Source: an uncultured Ruegeria sp. | Lineage (GTDB): Bacteria; Pseudomonadota; Alphaproteobacteria; Rhodobacterales; Rhodobacteraceae | Reading direction: 5' to 3' | Assembly (NCBI RefSeq): GCF_947500045.1 | Contig: NZ_CANMQQ010000001.1 | Span: 372,001-436,000, forward strand | Length of the DNA stretch: 64,000 nt | In this document: in pieces, positions 9,365 through 17,701 of the stretch | Position numbering within the stretch: position 1 is the stretch's first letter | How the letters are laid out: each line of letters opens with the position of its first letter | Position numbers and translations under genes: made by a program | Notes under the pieces: generated by a model | What the model saw: the letters and a program-made list of their open reading frames with translations, nothing else | What the model was told of the DNA's origin: nothing | Database searches by the model: none

Positions 9365-10951
9365 TTACGAGGATACCTGTTCACGAAGGACCGACGCGGT
9401 AAGCGAGATCATCAGGTAGATACCAGCAAACAACAGGAAAGCCAAAATCGTATTTTCAAACTTGCGCGGATAGCTGGGTTCCTGACTGGGGACCGGGTTC
9501 ACCGAGACGGTCAGATAACGCACCTTTCGGTTGGCCTCGGTCCGCGTGGCTTCCATTTGCTGCATTGCCGTTTGTAGCATCATGTCGCGGGCGGCCAGAT
9601 CGGCTTGGGCCATCTGGATACGCACGCTCAAACGTGCAAGCGAGTTTTCGCCTGCCGAGGCGTCCAGCATTTCAGCATTCAACTCTGCCAGAACCGCCTC
9701 AAGCCGTTCGATATCTGCGCGTGTGCCATCTACCTTGGCTTTGTTGGGGCGGGTGTTGTCGAGAAGGGCGGCCAGTTGCAGTTCTTTGTCCTGTAGCTCA
9801 AATTCAAACTGATCGATCCGGGCGCGCAGGCTGGCAATCACGCTTTGTGGATCCAGAACAGCCCCCTGCAGTTGCAGTTCAATCAGATCTTCCTGTGCCT
9901 GTCTGCGCGCTTCTTGCGCGGTCTCAAAGCTTGTTAAGGCGTCGCGCATCTGATCTTCTCGTTTTAACTCGGTCAGCCCATTTATCGTCTCTTCGGCGTA
10001 TGAAATAAGCCGCCTGGATAGGTCGACAGAGATATCGGCGCTTGGCGCCGCGACCTCCATGCGGATAACACCGTCGCTTGGGTCATACCCAATGGTGATC
10101 ATACGCTTGTAAAGCTTATAAGTTTCTTCGAGCGTTGCATCAGCCGACAAGCGTTGGATAGGGTCGATCTCATCTTGTTGAAAAAACTCGGAAAACCCGA
10201 CATCCCGCTCTAGTCTTTCCAGCGCATCCTTGGATTCCAGAAACTCCTGCGTGGCCACGGAATCCTGCGCCGTAGCGAACTGGGTTCCCGCCAGAAAACC
10301 GCCAAATGACGCCCCGCCGCCATCGGCCTGCAAAATTGAGAATACGGAGTCGCTGGCATACATCGGCGTTGCGACGCGATAGAAATAGAAACCCACAACG
10401 AAGGTGGGCAGGAAGACGAAAGCGGCCAACCGTGCGAACAACGCCGCAAGCTTGCGGCGACGGCGGCGGGCGATGTCTTTCTGGATTTGCCCGATCTCGT
10501 ATTCGCGGCGCTGGGCCGGGCTAAGTTCCGGGCCGGGTAGATTCTGCTGCGAGGCTTTGGCCGTCTGAGGCAGATGTATCTTTATATTGTCTTGCGTCGG
10601 GTCATCGCCGGTTGATTTGCTTTGATCGAAAGTTGCCAGATCCAGCAGGTTCGCGCGCTGAAACGGATCGATCCCTTTCTTGCGCAACAGTCGGACCGCA
10701 TCGTAATCCGAAGTCGCCGCCAGCCCGTTTTTATGCGCAAGCCGCCTTGCGACGCGCAATTGCCGCCCGGTCAGCCCTTCGCGTTTGATGGCGTCCAGTT
10801 CGGTGCCCGGTTGCTGGGATTCGCCACCAGCGTCAGAGGCTTGTGTTGCTTTGCGAATTCGGTCGATCGCATCCGAGCGTGCCTCGGCCGTACCGGCGCC
10901 TCGTGCGGTGCGATCGGGGTTGTACTTTCTAGCCTTGGGTTTGGTAGTCAT
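9365..10951 (-). CDS. kpsE: Capsule polysaccharide export inner-membrane protein (KpsE/CtrB-like)
   Basis: 528 residues from MTTKPKARKYNPDR at 10951. A long charged cytosolic N-terminal extension (about 190 residues, including an RRRRR stretch) precedes the first membrane helix, AFVFLPTFVVGFYFYRV. Then comes a periplasmic region with extended coiled coils (about residues 320-480) and a C-terminal helix at 504-522 (ILAFLLFAGIYLMISL). This is the polysaccharide co-polymerase topology of KpsE, CtrB and WcbD, which link the ABC exporter to the outer-membrane channel. The start overlaps the end of kpsT by 23 bases. The long cytosolic head is larger than in E. coli KpsE (about 380 aa). Confidence 0.88.
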   Translation of the reverse strand: MTTKPKARKYNPDRTARGAGTAEARSDAIDRIRKATQASDAGGESQQPGTELDAIKREGLTGRQLRVARRLAHKNGLAATSDYDAVRLLRKKGIDPFQRANLLDLATFDQSKSTGDDPTQDNIKIHLPQTAKASQQNLPGPELSPAQRREYEIGQIQKDIARRRRRKLAALFARLAAFVFLPTFVVGFYFYRVATPMYASDSVFSILQADGGGASFGGFLAGTQFATAQDSVATQEFLESKDALERLERDVGFSEFFQQDEIDPIQRLSADATLEETYKLYKRMITIGYDPSDGVIRMEVAAPSADISVDLSRRLISYAEETINGLTELKREDQMRDALTSFETAQEARRQAQEDLIELQLQGAVLDPQSVIASLRARIDQFEFELQDKELQLAALLDNTRPNKAKVDGTRADIERLEAVLAELNAEMLDASAGENSLARLSVRIQMAQADLAARDMMLQTAMQQMEATRTEANRKVRYLTVSVNPVPSQEPSYPRKFENTILAFLLFAGIYLMISLTASVLREQVSS

Positions 10952-11588
10952 AGAGTTGCTTTGCCTCTTCCAAGGTTTCAAACATGTAAAGCTGCCCATC
11001 CACCAGAACAGCAGCTTGCCGAGCAAATTTCTCTAGAATTGATGGGTTGTGCGATACGATCACCAGTGTCGTTGTCCGCAGCTTATCTTTCAGGATATCG
11101 CCCGCTTTCTTATTGAACTCAACATCCGTGGTCGAGGGCATCCCCTCGTCAATGAGGTACATGTCGAAATCCAGAGCCAGCATCAACGCAAAGGTAAACC
11201 GGCTCCGCATCCCCGAGGAATAGGTGCCCAGCGGTTGGTTAAAATACTCACCCAGATTGCAGAGCCAGCTGCAGTAGGCTTCTACATAGTCAGGGTCCAT
11301 GCCATAAAGCTTGGCGATGTATCGCGCATTCTCCAGTGCTGACAACCGATTGGCGACCCCGCCCGTGAACCCCATGGGGAAAGAGACGCGGCAATCGCGC
11401 CGGATCACGCCTTCATCGGGTTTTTCCAATCCGGCCATCATGTTGATCAACGTGGTTTTCCCGGTTCCGTTCGGTGCCAGAACCCCAAGGGAAGTGCCCA
11501 GTTCAACGCGGAACGACACCTGATCCAGAATCACCTTGCGGCGGGTTCCGGTCCAGAATGACTTGCTGACATTGTCGAATTCCAGCAT
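10929..11588 (-). CDS. kpsT: Capsule polysaccharide ABC transporter ATP-binding protein
   Basis: 219 residues, normal for KpsT. The Walker A region reads VLAPNGTGKTT (38-45 core), with alanine where the first glycine of GxxxxGKT is usual. The signature motif is YSSGMRSR (123-130), the KpsT-type variant of LSGGQ. Walker B is FDMYLIDEG with D147/E148, and the H-loop is SHNP. It powers export of capsular polysaccharide across the inner membrane together with a KpsM permease. No kpsM is present beside it in this window; upstream is a non-coding gap and then a divergent gene. First gene of the leftward kps operon. Confidence 0.9.
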   Translation of the reverse strand: MLEFDNVSKSFWTGTRRKVILDQVSFRVELGTSLGVLAPNGTGKTTLINMMAGLEKPDEGVIRRDCRVSFPMGFTGGVANRLSALENARYIAKLYGMDPDYVEAYCSWLCNLGEYFNQPLGTYSSGMRSRFTFALMLALDFDMYLIDEGMPSTTDVEFNKKAGDILKDKLRTTTLVIVSHNPSILEKFARQAAVLVDGQLYMFETLEEAKQLYDYQTQG

Positions 11589-11795
11589 GCGGGGCCTGTA
11601 ATCGTACGTTTATTATGGCTCGAAGGGGTGTTTGCTACCGATCCATACTGGCTACATTATGTCGAATTATGAAACAAATGATCAATGCGCATCCCGCGTC
11701 ATGACATTGAAGTGTTGCCGCGATGGGTTCTGTTGGCTCAGCCGGCGTTCAGCCCTATCTTGATTGTCGATGAAGCGCAGGAGCATTACGACCTG

Positions 11796-12383
11796 ATGGG
11801 TTCACTGCTAGAGGAAATTGAAGCGTGCCGATTATGCGCAGACAGGTTTGCGCAGACTGCCACAGCTCACCAGCCGCGCCCGGTTGTCTGGTTCCGGCCT
11901 GGCGCGCGTATTTTGATCGCGGGGCAGGCACCCGGTGCGCGTGTACATGAGACGGGAAAGCCCTTCACCGATCCCTCGGGTGATCGCCTGAGGGATTGGA
12001 TGGGATTGGATGAAGCAGGCTTTTATGATCGTTCTCGGGTATCGATTGTTCCGATGGCGTTTTGTTTTCCCGGATATAACGAACGCAAGGCCGACCTGCC
12101 GCCGCCTCCGATATGTGGCCGCACCTGGCATGACCGGGTGATGACGGCGCTGGGCGATGTCCCACTAACGATCCTTGTCGGTGGTCATGCGCACAAATAC
12201 CATCTGGGTGTAAAAACACCGGTCACCGAGACTGTCAGTAATTGGCGAGACCATGCGCCGCGGGTCTTTGCCTTGCCTCACCCGTCCTGGCGCAATACGG
12301 CTTGGCTGAGGAAAAATCCCTGGTTCGAGGCCGAGCTTTTGCCGGTGCTGCGGGAACGGGTGCAAGAGGTTCTGAATGACTGA
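11796..12383 (+). CDS. Uracil-DNA glycosylase family protein
   Basis: 195 residues from the ATG at 11796 (MGSLLEEIEACRLCA); an in-frame ATG at 11685 would add 37 residues that do not fit the family. Four cysteines (C11, C14, C90, C107) are placed as in 4Fe-4S UDGs. Motif 1 is GQAPGARVHETGKPFTDPSGDRLRDWMG, split here as GQAPG and PFTDPSG; the C-terminal motif HPSWRN resembles the family's HPS loop. This is the short Rhodobacteraceae/proteobacterial UDG-superfamily clade rather than Ung. Probable base-excision role, though not proven for this clade. Overlaps the sseB-like gene by 8 bases. Confidence 0.82.
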   Translation: MGSLLEEIEACRLCADRFAQTATAHQPRPVVWFRPGARILIAGQAPGARVHETGKPFTDPSGDRLRDWMGLDEAGFYDRSRVSIVPMAFCFPGYNERKADLPPPPICGRTWHDRVMTALGDVPLTILVGGHAHKYHLGVKTPVTETVSNWRDHAPRVFALPHPSWRNTAWLRKNPWFEAELLPVLRERVQEVLND

Positions 12384-13164
12384 AGCCACAGCTTTGGATG
12401 CTGCACACTCCGCTATGCAAGCGGCACCAGAAGATGATTCAGTACGGCTGAGGTTCTTCGAGCGGCTGGCTGATAGCGAGCTGTTTCTGATGCTCACCGA
12501 AGAAGCGAAGGACGAAAACATCTCGCCCGAGCTGTTCGATGTGGCCGATGGGCGTTTCGTTTTGGCCTTTGATCTTGAGGAACGTCTTGCAACATTCGCG
12601 GGGCGGCCAGTCCCCTATGTCGCCCTGTCGGGTCGCCTTCTGTCGGGGATGTTGGCAGGACAGGAGATCGGGTTGGGCCTGAACCTTGAAACCGCGCCGT
12701 CGTCCATGCTGATCCCAGCCGAAGCGCTGAGTTGGCTGTCCAGTACCTTGCAACATGCCCCTCAGGAGGTAGAGCAGCGACTGGCTGAATTTCATCCACC
12801 CGCAGGCTTGCCGGATGTTCTGTTGACCGCGCTCGATACGAAATTGGCGACTGCAGCAGGTTTGGCTGCAACCGCCTTTCTTGTTGGTACAAAAACCGAA
12901 GACGGCGGTCAGGGTCATCTTTTGGGATTTGTTTCAGCAATCGAAGGTGCGCAGCCTGCGTTAGCGCGCGCGGTTTCAGAAGCGTTGACCTTTTCTGGGA
13001 TCGAGGCAGGCGCGTTGGATGTCGCATTCTTTGAAGCAGAGGCACCGGCAGCAGCTGCTTTGGCGAAGGTCGGCCTTCGGTTTGATCTGCCTCAGCCACA
13101 GGCCACCCAAATTGAAAGGGCCGCGCCGGGCAGTGATCCCGGGCGGCCCCCGATCCTAAGATAG
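12376..13164 (+). CDS. SseB family protein
   Basis: 262 residues starting MTEATALDAAHSAM. The N-terminal half has the SseB pattern: short helices, then ADSELFLMLTEE, DGRFVLAFDLEERLATFAG and YVALSGRLLSGML, ending in a leucine-rich region. The C-terminal half matches the SseB C-terminal domain (VLLTALDTKLATAAGLAATAFLVG). SseB-domain proteins are cytosolic and linked to enhanced serine sensitivity or type III secretion chaperoning; the function in Roseobacters is unknown. The start codon lies inside the preceding gene (8-base overlap), so the two form one transcript. Confidence 0.82.
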   Translation: MTEATALDAAHSAMQAAPEDDSVRLRFFERLADSELFLMLTEEAKDENISPELFDVADGRFVLAFDLEERLATFAGRPVPYVALSGRLLSGMLAGQEIGLGLNLETAPSSMLIPAEALSWLSSTLQHAPQEVEQRLAEFHPPAGLPDVLLTALDTKLATAAGLAATAFLVGTKTEDGGQGHLLGFVSAIEGAQPALARAVSEALTFSGIEAGALDVAFFEAEAPAAAALAKVGLRFDLPQPQATQIERAAPGSDPGRPPILR

Positions 13165-13174
13165 CGCCGGTGGC

Positions 13175-14050
13175 TTAGTCCGCTGTTTCCAACTTATCCT
13201 GCGTGCGCGTTTCAAAATCGCTGGCATCGTGGCGTTCGTGCAATTGCGTATGCGGTTCGCCAAAGGCGCGGTTGACCATCCGGCCACGCTGAACCGCCGG
13301 GCGCGCGTCAATGGCTTTGGCCCATCGCATGACATTCTTGTAGCTCTCGACATCAAGGAATTCTGCCGCATCGTAAAGCCGGCCAAGAACCAGTTGCCCA
13401 TACCACGGCCAGATCGCCATATCGGCAATCGAATAGTCTTCGCCAGCGATATGGGTCTTTTCGGCCAATTCCCGATCCAGCACGTCCAGTTGACGCTTTG
13501 CTTCCATCGCGAAACGGTCAATCGGATATTGCCACTTTTCAGGCGCATAGGCGTAGAAGTGACCGAACCCTCCACCCAGGTAAGGCGCACTGCCCATCTG
13601 CCAGAAAAGCCAGTTCATCACTTCGGTCCGTTCCGGACCGCTTTCAGGAAGGAACTCACCGAATTTCTCGGCCAGGTGCAGCAGGATTGAGGCACTTTCG
13701 AAAACGCGAACGGGGGTTTCATCCGAATGATCCCAGAGCGCGGGAATTTTTGAATTAGGGTTGGCACCGACAAAACCGGAACTGAATTGGTCGCCGTCGC
13801 CAATGTTGACCAGCCAGGCATTATATTCGGCACCGGTATGGCCAAGCGCCAGCAGCTCTTCGAGCATTACAGTGACTTTAACGCCGTTGGGTGTTGCCAA
13901 TGAATAAAGTTGAAACGGATGCTTTCCAACTGGCAGGTCTTTGTCATGGGTGGCCCCGGCGATGGGCCGGTTGATATTGGCAAATTGCCCACCGCTTTCG
14001 CTGTCCCATGTCCAGACCTGAGGGGGGGTATAGGTTGGTTGATCGCTCAT
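13175..14050 (-). CDS. yghU: Glutathione S-transferase, YghU type
   Basis: 291 residues from the ATG at 14050 (MSDQPTYTPPQVW). It has the YghU N-terminal extension (VWTWDSESGGQFANINRPIAG), then a thioredoxin-like domain LYSLATPNGVKVTVMLEEL...NPNSKIPALWDH...VFESASILLHLAEKFG with the ESASIL glutathione-binding segment. The all-helical C-terminal domain carries EDYSIADMAIWPWYG. Nu-class GSTs of this type bind two glutathione molecules and show disulfide-bond reductase activity. Convergent with the sseB-like gene and divergent from the YHS gene. Confidence 0.92.
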   Translation of the reverse strand: MSDQPTYTPPQVWTWDSESGGQFANINRPIAGATHDKDLPVGKHPFQLYSLATPNGVKVTVMLEELLALGHTGAEYNAWLVNIGDGDQFSSGFVGANPNSKIPALWDHSDETPVRVFESASILLHLAEKFGEFLPESGPERTEVMNWLFWQMGSAPYLGGGFGHFYAYAPEKWQYPIDRFAMEAKRQLDVLDRELAEKTHIAGEDYSIADMAIWPWYGQLVLGRLYDAAEFLDVESYKNVMRWAKAIDARPAVQRGRMVNRAFGEPHTQLHERHDASDFETRTQDKLETAD

Positions 14051-14293
14051 CTCGCGCCTTTCTTGCATTGTCGACCTGCGGGCCGTTGCTTCCACAGCTA
14101 ATATTGCAGAACTTAAAGTCCAACCCCGAACGTCGCGAGAATTTTGTAACATTACGCCCGGATCGCCTCACAATTCATCTTTCGCTTTCACAGCGTCGCG
14201 AGTGGGTCTTCGCGCGGAGCAAAAAACAACTATTGTCTGATCAGACCCGCAGCCCGGGTGCTCTGAAACCGTTAGGACATGAGGACAATACAC

Positions 14294-14812
14294 ATGAAAC
14301 GCTTTGCGCTTACCCTTGCCGCGACGATGGCCTTTGCCGTTCCCGCCTTTGCCGGAGACCAATATGTAGATGGCACCGGATTTGCCGCGTCAGGCTATGA
14401 CGTTGTTGCCTACCGTGACCTCGATCAAGTCGCCGTGGGCCAATCACAGCCCGAGGCTGTTCGCGGCCAATCCGACATCACGGCAGAGTATAACGGTGCG
14501 ACCTGGGCATTTTCGACCGAAGAAAACCGCGATAAGTTTTTGGAAAACCCGGCTTATTTCGCCCCGCAATATGACGGTCACTGTGCGTATGGCGTCTCGC
14601 GCGGTGGCAAAGTCCCGGCCAACCCAAACCTGTGGCGGATTGTGGATGACAAGCTGTATCTGAATATCACCGATGTTGTTGTCGGATTTTTTGAAGAGGA
14701 CATCCCAGGCAACATCAATCTGGCGGAAGGCAACTGGCCTGGTATCGAACCTGACGCGGCATCCACCAGCGTGATCCCGAAGTTTACTTCGGAAGGTCCT
14801 GTTTCCAACTAA
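14294..14812 (+). CDS. Exported YHS-domain protein
   Basis: 172 residues from the ATG at 14294 (MKRFALTLAATMAFAVPAFAG), a clean Sec signal peptide cut after AFA. AGGAC lies 8 bases upstream; an ATG five codons earlier is less likely. The mature part has the YHS pattern: GYDVVAYRD, then ITAEYNGATWAFSTEENRDKFLENPAYFAPQYDGHCAYGVSRG. YHS domains are thought to bind metals, often copper or heme-related, in the periplasm; the function is unknown. A GC-rich terminator follows at 14831. Confidence 0.85.
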   Translation: MKRFALTLAATMAFAVPAFAGDQYVDGTGFAASGYDVVAYRDLDQVAVGQSQPEAVRGQSDITAEYNGATWAFSTEENRDKFLENPAYFAPQYDGHCAYGVSRGGKVPANPNLWRIVDDKLYLNITDVVVGFFEEDIPGNINLAEGNWPGIEPDAASTSVIPKFTSEGPVSN

Positions 14813-14830
14813 ACGCTGGGAATGTAGGTC

Positions 14831-14860
14831 AGCCCGGCCATTACGGCCGGGCTTCTTTGT
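14831..14860 (+). terminator. Rho-independent terminator after YHS gene
   Basis: AGCCCGGCC (14831-14839), loop ATTAC, GGCCGGGCT (14845-14853), then TCTTTGTT. Perfect 9-bp stem. Confidence 0.8.
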
Positions 14861-14872
14861 TGGCAGGTTCTC

Positions 14873-15535
14873 TCACCCCGCCAGCTCAAACATATCCCGC
14901 ATCTGCTGGTCTGCTTCAAACCGAATTCTTACGCTTTTGGCGCCGGGAAACTTCCGCTCGCGTATCGGGTCGGGAATGACAATTTCACCTGATCCTGCAC
15001 CTTTGGATTTAAAGGTCAGGATTTCAGTTTCTGCCTTTTTGCAGCTGTCCAGAACCGAGGTTGGCAATGCTACGCGGTTTTCACCTTTGCAAACCGATGA
15101 TGCCACAAAATAAGTTAGATCACGTCCAAAACAGCCGATCGCATCTGGCACATGGTCTGATGACGTGTCAGTACCGTCGCAAGTTGCCGCCCGGTCGGAT
15201 GCAGACATATCTGAGAGCATGCCTTCCGGACTTAGCAATTCACGACAAGCTTTGATCTCATCCGTGGCCAGTTCAATCACACGCTTTTTCAGACGCGGAC
15301 GACGTGGCATCGAAGAGTTTGACACACCTTTGCGGGTCATGCCTTCACGACGCAGAAAATCGTAAGCTGTTTTAGCTTGCGAAAAGCCTGAATAGTCACC
15401 GTCGGTATGATCGGGGTGATCGTGAAAGGCGACGTTGCGCCAAGCTTCTCTAATCTCGTTGGCGTTTGCGTTTAAGGGCAGGCCAAGAACCTGCAGCGCT
15501 TCGGCCCGAGCCTTTACTTTGCTCACTGGCTCCAT
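14873..15535 (-). CDS. DnaJ J-domain protein
   Basis: 220 residues. An N-terminal J domain occupies about residues 8-65: ALQVLGLPLNANANEIREAW, the HPD triad at 40-42 in HDHPDHTDGD, then AKTAYDFLRREG. The remaining 150 residues have four to five cysteines (CRELL, ATCDG, IGCFG, VCKGE, DSCKKAE) and no zinc-finger spacing of a type I DnaJ, so this is a type III J protein. It should stimulate a DnaK-type Hsp70 toward particular clients; the C-terminal part would choose the client but is not recognised. Confidence 0.8.
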   Translation of the reverse strand: MEPVSKVKARAEALQVLGLPLNANANEIREAWRNVAFHDHPDHTDGDYSGFSQAKTAYDFLRREGMTRKGVSNSSMPRRPRLKKRVIELATDEIKACRELLSPEGMLSDMSASDRAATCDGTDTSSDHVPDAIGCFGRDLTYFVASSVCKGENRVALPTSVLDSCKKAETEILTFKSKGAGSGEIVIPDPIRERKFPGAKSVRIRFEADQQMRDMFELAG

Positions 15536-15699
15536 ACTGAAATCACTCGTTAAAACTACACTGGGCTCAGATTGCCACTGGTCACAATTTTGTCAAATTT
15601 TTTCAAGTATTAGAGTTAAACACAGCAACAGTTTCTAAGTTCATGTTGAGATTGTCGCGGCAGCAGCAGTTGGCGCGTTAATACATGGTTAACAAGTGC

Positions 15700-15731
15700 C
15701 TTGCCCAGCGATTGAGGTTCCGCTGGGCAAG
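15700..15731 (-). terminator. Terminator-like hairpin after metF
   Basis: Perfect 11-bp stem CTTGCCCAGCG (15700-15710) and CGCTGGGCAAG (15721-15731) with a 10-base loop, 9 bases past the metF stop on the reverse strand. The T-run is weak, so termination may be partial. Confidence 0.6.
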
Positions 15732-15739
15732 TTGTGAGT

Positions 15740-16606
15740 TCAGGCGACGTTCTGCAATTCAGCCTGAGGTGTGATGCCCAACGCGAAACAGACATCGCGG
15801 GTAAGCTCAGGCCGGTTGAGCGTATAGAAGTGCAGCTTGTCCACACCACCTTCGATCAGATCTGAGCAGAGTTCGGTGCAGAGCGCAGTGGCCAACAGGT
15901 CTTCGCGGTCGTCACGGATCGCCTTTTCGAATGCATTTTCGATCCAATCGGGAATGTGCGTGCCGCAGCGTTTTGCAAAGTTACGCGCGCCCTTCCAGTT
16001 TTCGATGGGCAGAATACCGGGCACGATAGGCTTATCGATCCCCGCTTTTTCGCAGGCGTCACGGAAGCGGAAGAAGGTTTCAGCCTCGAAGAAGAACTGG
16101 GTCAAAGCTTCATCTGCACCGGCATCGAGCTTGGCCTTTAGCCAATCTACATCAGCGCGGGCATTTTGCGCCTCGGGATGTTTGTCGGGATAAGCGCCGA
16201 CGCGGATGCTGAACATCTCGGTTTCCGCCAGCGCAGATATCAACTCGACTGAATTGGAAAAGCCGTCCGGGTGGGGTTCGAACTGGTCCTGACCTTTTGG
16301 CGGATCACCCCGCAGGGCCACGATGTCCTGCACACCTGCGCGCGCGAACGTGTCGGCAATTTCAAGCGTTTCCTGGCGCGAAGCGTCGACACAGGTCAGA
16401 TGCGCGGCGACCGGCAGCCCTGAGGATTTGTGCAGGGTTGAAACCGCATCGCGCGTCAACTCACGAGTTGTACCACCCGCGCCATAAGTGACGGACACAA
16501 AGCGTGGGTTCAGAGGTGCCAGCGTTTGCACCGTATCCCAAAGGCGAAACGAGGCCTCCAGTGTCTGGGGAGGAAAGAACTCGAAGGATATCTCAGGCTT
16601 GGTCAT
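15740..16606 (-). CDS. metF: Methylenetetrahydrofolate reductase
   Basis: 288 residues from MTKPEISFEFFPPQT at 16606. The characteristic SFEFFPP motif, VTYGAGGTTRELT, VAHLTCVDASRQE, DIVALRGDPP (FAD binding), RVGAYPDKHPEA, FFFEAETFFRF and PGILPIENW are all present. The FAD enzyme reduces methylene-THF to methyl-THF for methionine synthesis. It is transcribed divergently from metR, with a 94-base gap holding a near-perfect palindrome, so MetR control is likely. Confidence 0.96.
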   Translation of the reverse strand: MTKPEISFEFFPPQTLEASFRLWDTVQTLAPLNPRFVSVTYGAGGTTRELTRDAVSTLHKSSGLPVAAHLTCVDASRQETLEIADTFARAGVQDIVALRGDPPKGQDQFEPHPDGFSNSVELISALAETEMFSIRVGAYPDKHPEAQNARADVDWLKAKLDAGADEALTQFFFEAETFFRFRDACEKAGIDKPIVPGILPIENWKGARNFAKRCGTHIPDWIENAFEKAIRDDREDLLATALCTELCSDLIEGGVDKLHFYTLNRPELTRDVCFALGITPQAELQNVA

Positions 16607-16663
16607 CAGGGCCTCGTAACTGTCATTTACGCTCTTGTGCCACTTGCAGCGTTGTGAGACAAA

Positions 16664-16689
16664 CTCATATTGTTCAACAACAACATGAG
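16664..16689. promoter_or_regulatory. Palindromic operator between metF and metR
   Basis: Arms CTCATATTGTT (16664-16674) and AACAACATGAG (16679-16689) match in 10 of 11 positions around a 4-base spacer. The site lies 11 bases before the metR start and 57 bases before the metF start. Position and symmetry fit a LysR-type binding site, presumably for MetR; it would also sit over the metR ribosome site or promoter and so permit autorepression. Confidence 0.6.
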
Positions 16690-16700
16690 CTGCGCAACAT

Positions 16701-17606
16701 ATGCATATCGAGTTCCGGCATCTACGGACAATTAAAGCCATCCACGAATGTGGCGGGCTTGCACGCGCCGCCGATCAGTTGAACATCACGCAATCTGCGT
16801 TAAGCCATCAAATCAAGGGTTTGGAGGATCAAGCCGGGGTCGAGCTGTTCTTGCGTCGGTCGAAACCGATGAAGTTGTCGGCGGCGGGGTTACGGCTATT
16901 GCGGCTGGCAGAACAGATTTTGCCGCAGATCGAAGCGATGCAGGAGGAATTTTCTTCCCTGCGCGACGGGCGTACGGGTCGCATGCATATTGCGATTGAA
17001 TGCCATGCCTGCTTTGAGTGGCTGTTTCCCGTGCTCGAAGCGTTCCGTAAATCCTGGTCCGACGTCGACGTAGATATCCGACCCGGCCTTGCCTTCGACG
17101 CGCTACCAGCACTGCAGAAGGAAGAGGTTGATCTGGTGGTCTCTTCGGACCCCGAGGATTTGCCAGGTGTCGAGTTCATCGAACTCTTCGACTATCAGGC
17201 CGTGTTCGTTGCGGCGTCCTCGCACCCTTTGGCTGATAAGGCTTTTGTCGATGCCGAAGACTTCCGGGGCCAGACGCTGATTACCTACCCGGTCGAACGG
17301 ACCCGGCTGGATGTTTTCAGCCAATTGCTGATCCCAGCTCGTGTGGAGCCTGCCACCATCCGTCAGGTCGAATTGACTGCCGTTATCCTTTTACTGGTCG
17401 CATCAAATCGCGGAATTTCGGTGCTGCCGGACTGGGTGGTGCGAGAGGTGAAATACAACTCGGATTATGTCACACGCCCACTTACGAAGGACGGGATCAC
17501 ACGCCGACTTTATGCAGCGGTGCGGTCTGAAGACCTTGAAAAACCCTTTGTGCAAGAGCTGGTGAACCTGGCCCGGACCGAGGCGCGCAAGCTTCAGACG
17601 CAATAG
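16701..17606 (+). CDS. metR: LysR-family regulator of methionine metabolism
   Basis: 301 residues. The N-terminal winged helix MHIEFRHLRTIKAIHECGGLARAADQLNITQSALSHQIKGLE is standard for LysR proteins; the effector domain contains IAIECHACFEWLFPVLEAFRK, a segment typical of MetR, which senses homocysteine. It lies back to back with metF and shares the palindrome at 16664-16689. It probably activates metF and represses itself. The start is fixed by the LysR alignment even though the ribosome site is weak. Confidence 0.9.
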   Translation: MHIEFRHLRTIKAIHECGGLARAADQLNITQSALSHQIKGLEDQAGVELFLRRSKPMKLSAAGLRLLRLAEQILPQIEAMQEEFSSLRDGRTGRMHIAIECHACFEWLFPVLEAFRKSWSDVDVDIRPGLAFDALPALQKEEVDLVVSSDPEDLPGVEFIELFDYQAVFVAASSHPLADKAFVDAEDFRGQTLITYPVERTRLDVFSQLLIPARVEPATIRQVELTAVILLLVASNRGISVLPDWVVREVKYNSDYVTRPLTKDGITRRLYAAVRSEDLEKPFVQELVNLARTEARKLQTQ

Positions 17607-17701
17607 CGCTAAACGCAGATCAGCCATGCGCATCATTCCTCTTGGCAAGGGCGCATTGCACCAGTATACGCGCGGCTTGACCGGACAGGAGCCTTTGAAA
17701 A

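Noticed and set aside
13118..13155. GC-rich hairpin at the end of the SseB gene as terminator
   Set aside because: It is inside the coding sequence and is not followed by a T-run.
16607..16700. SAM- or SAH-type riboswitch before metF
   Set aside because: The leader is under 100 bases and is explained by a DNA palindrome; no riboswitch core was seen.
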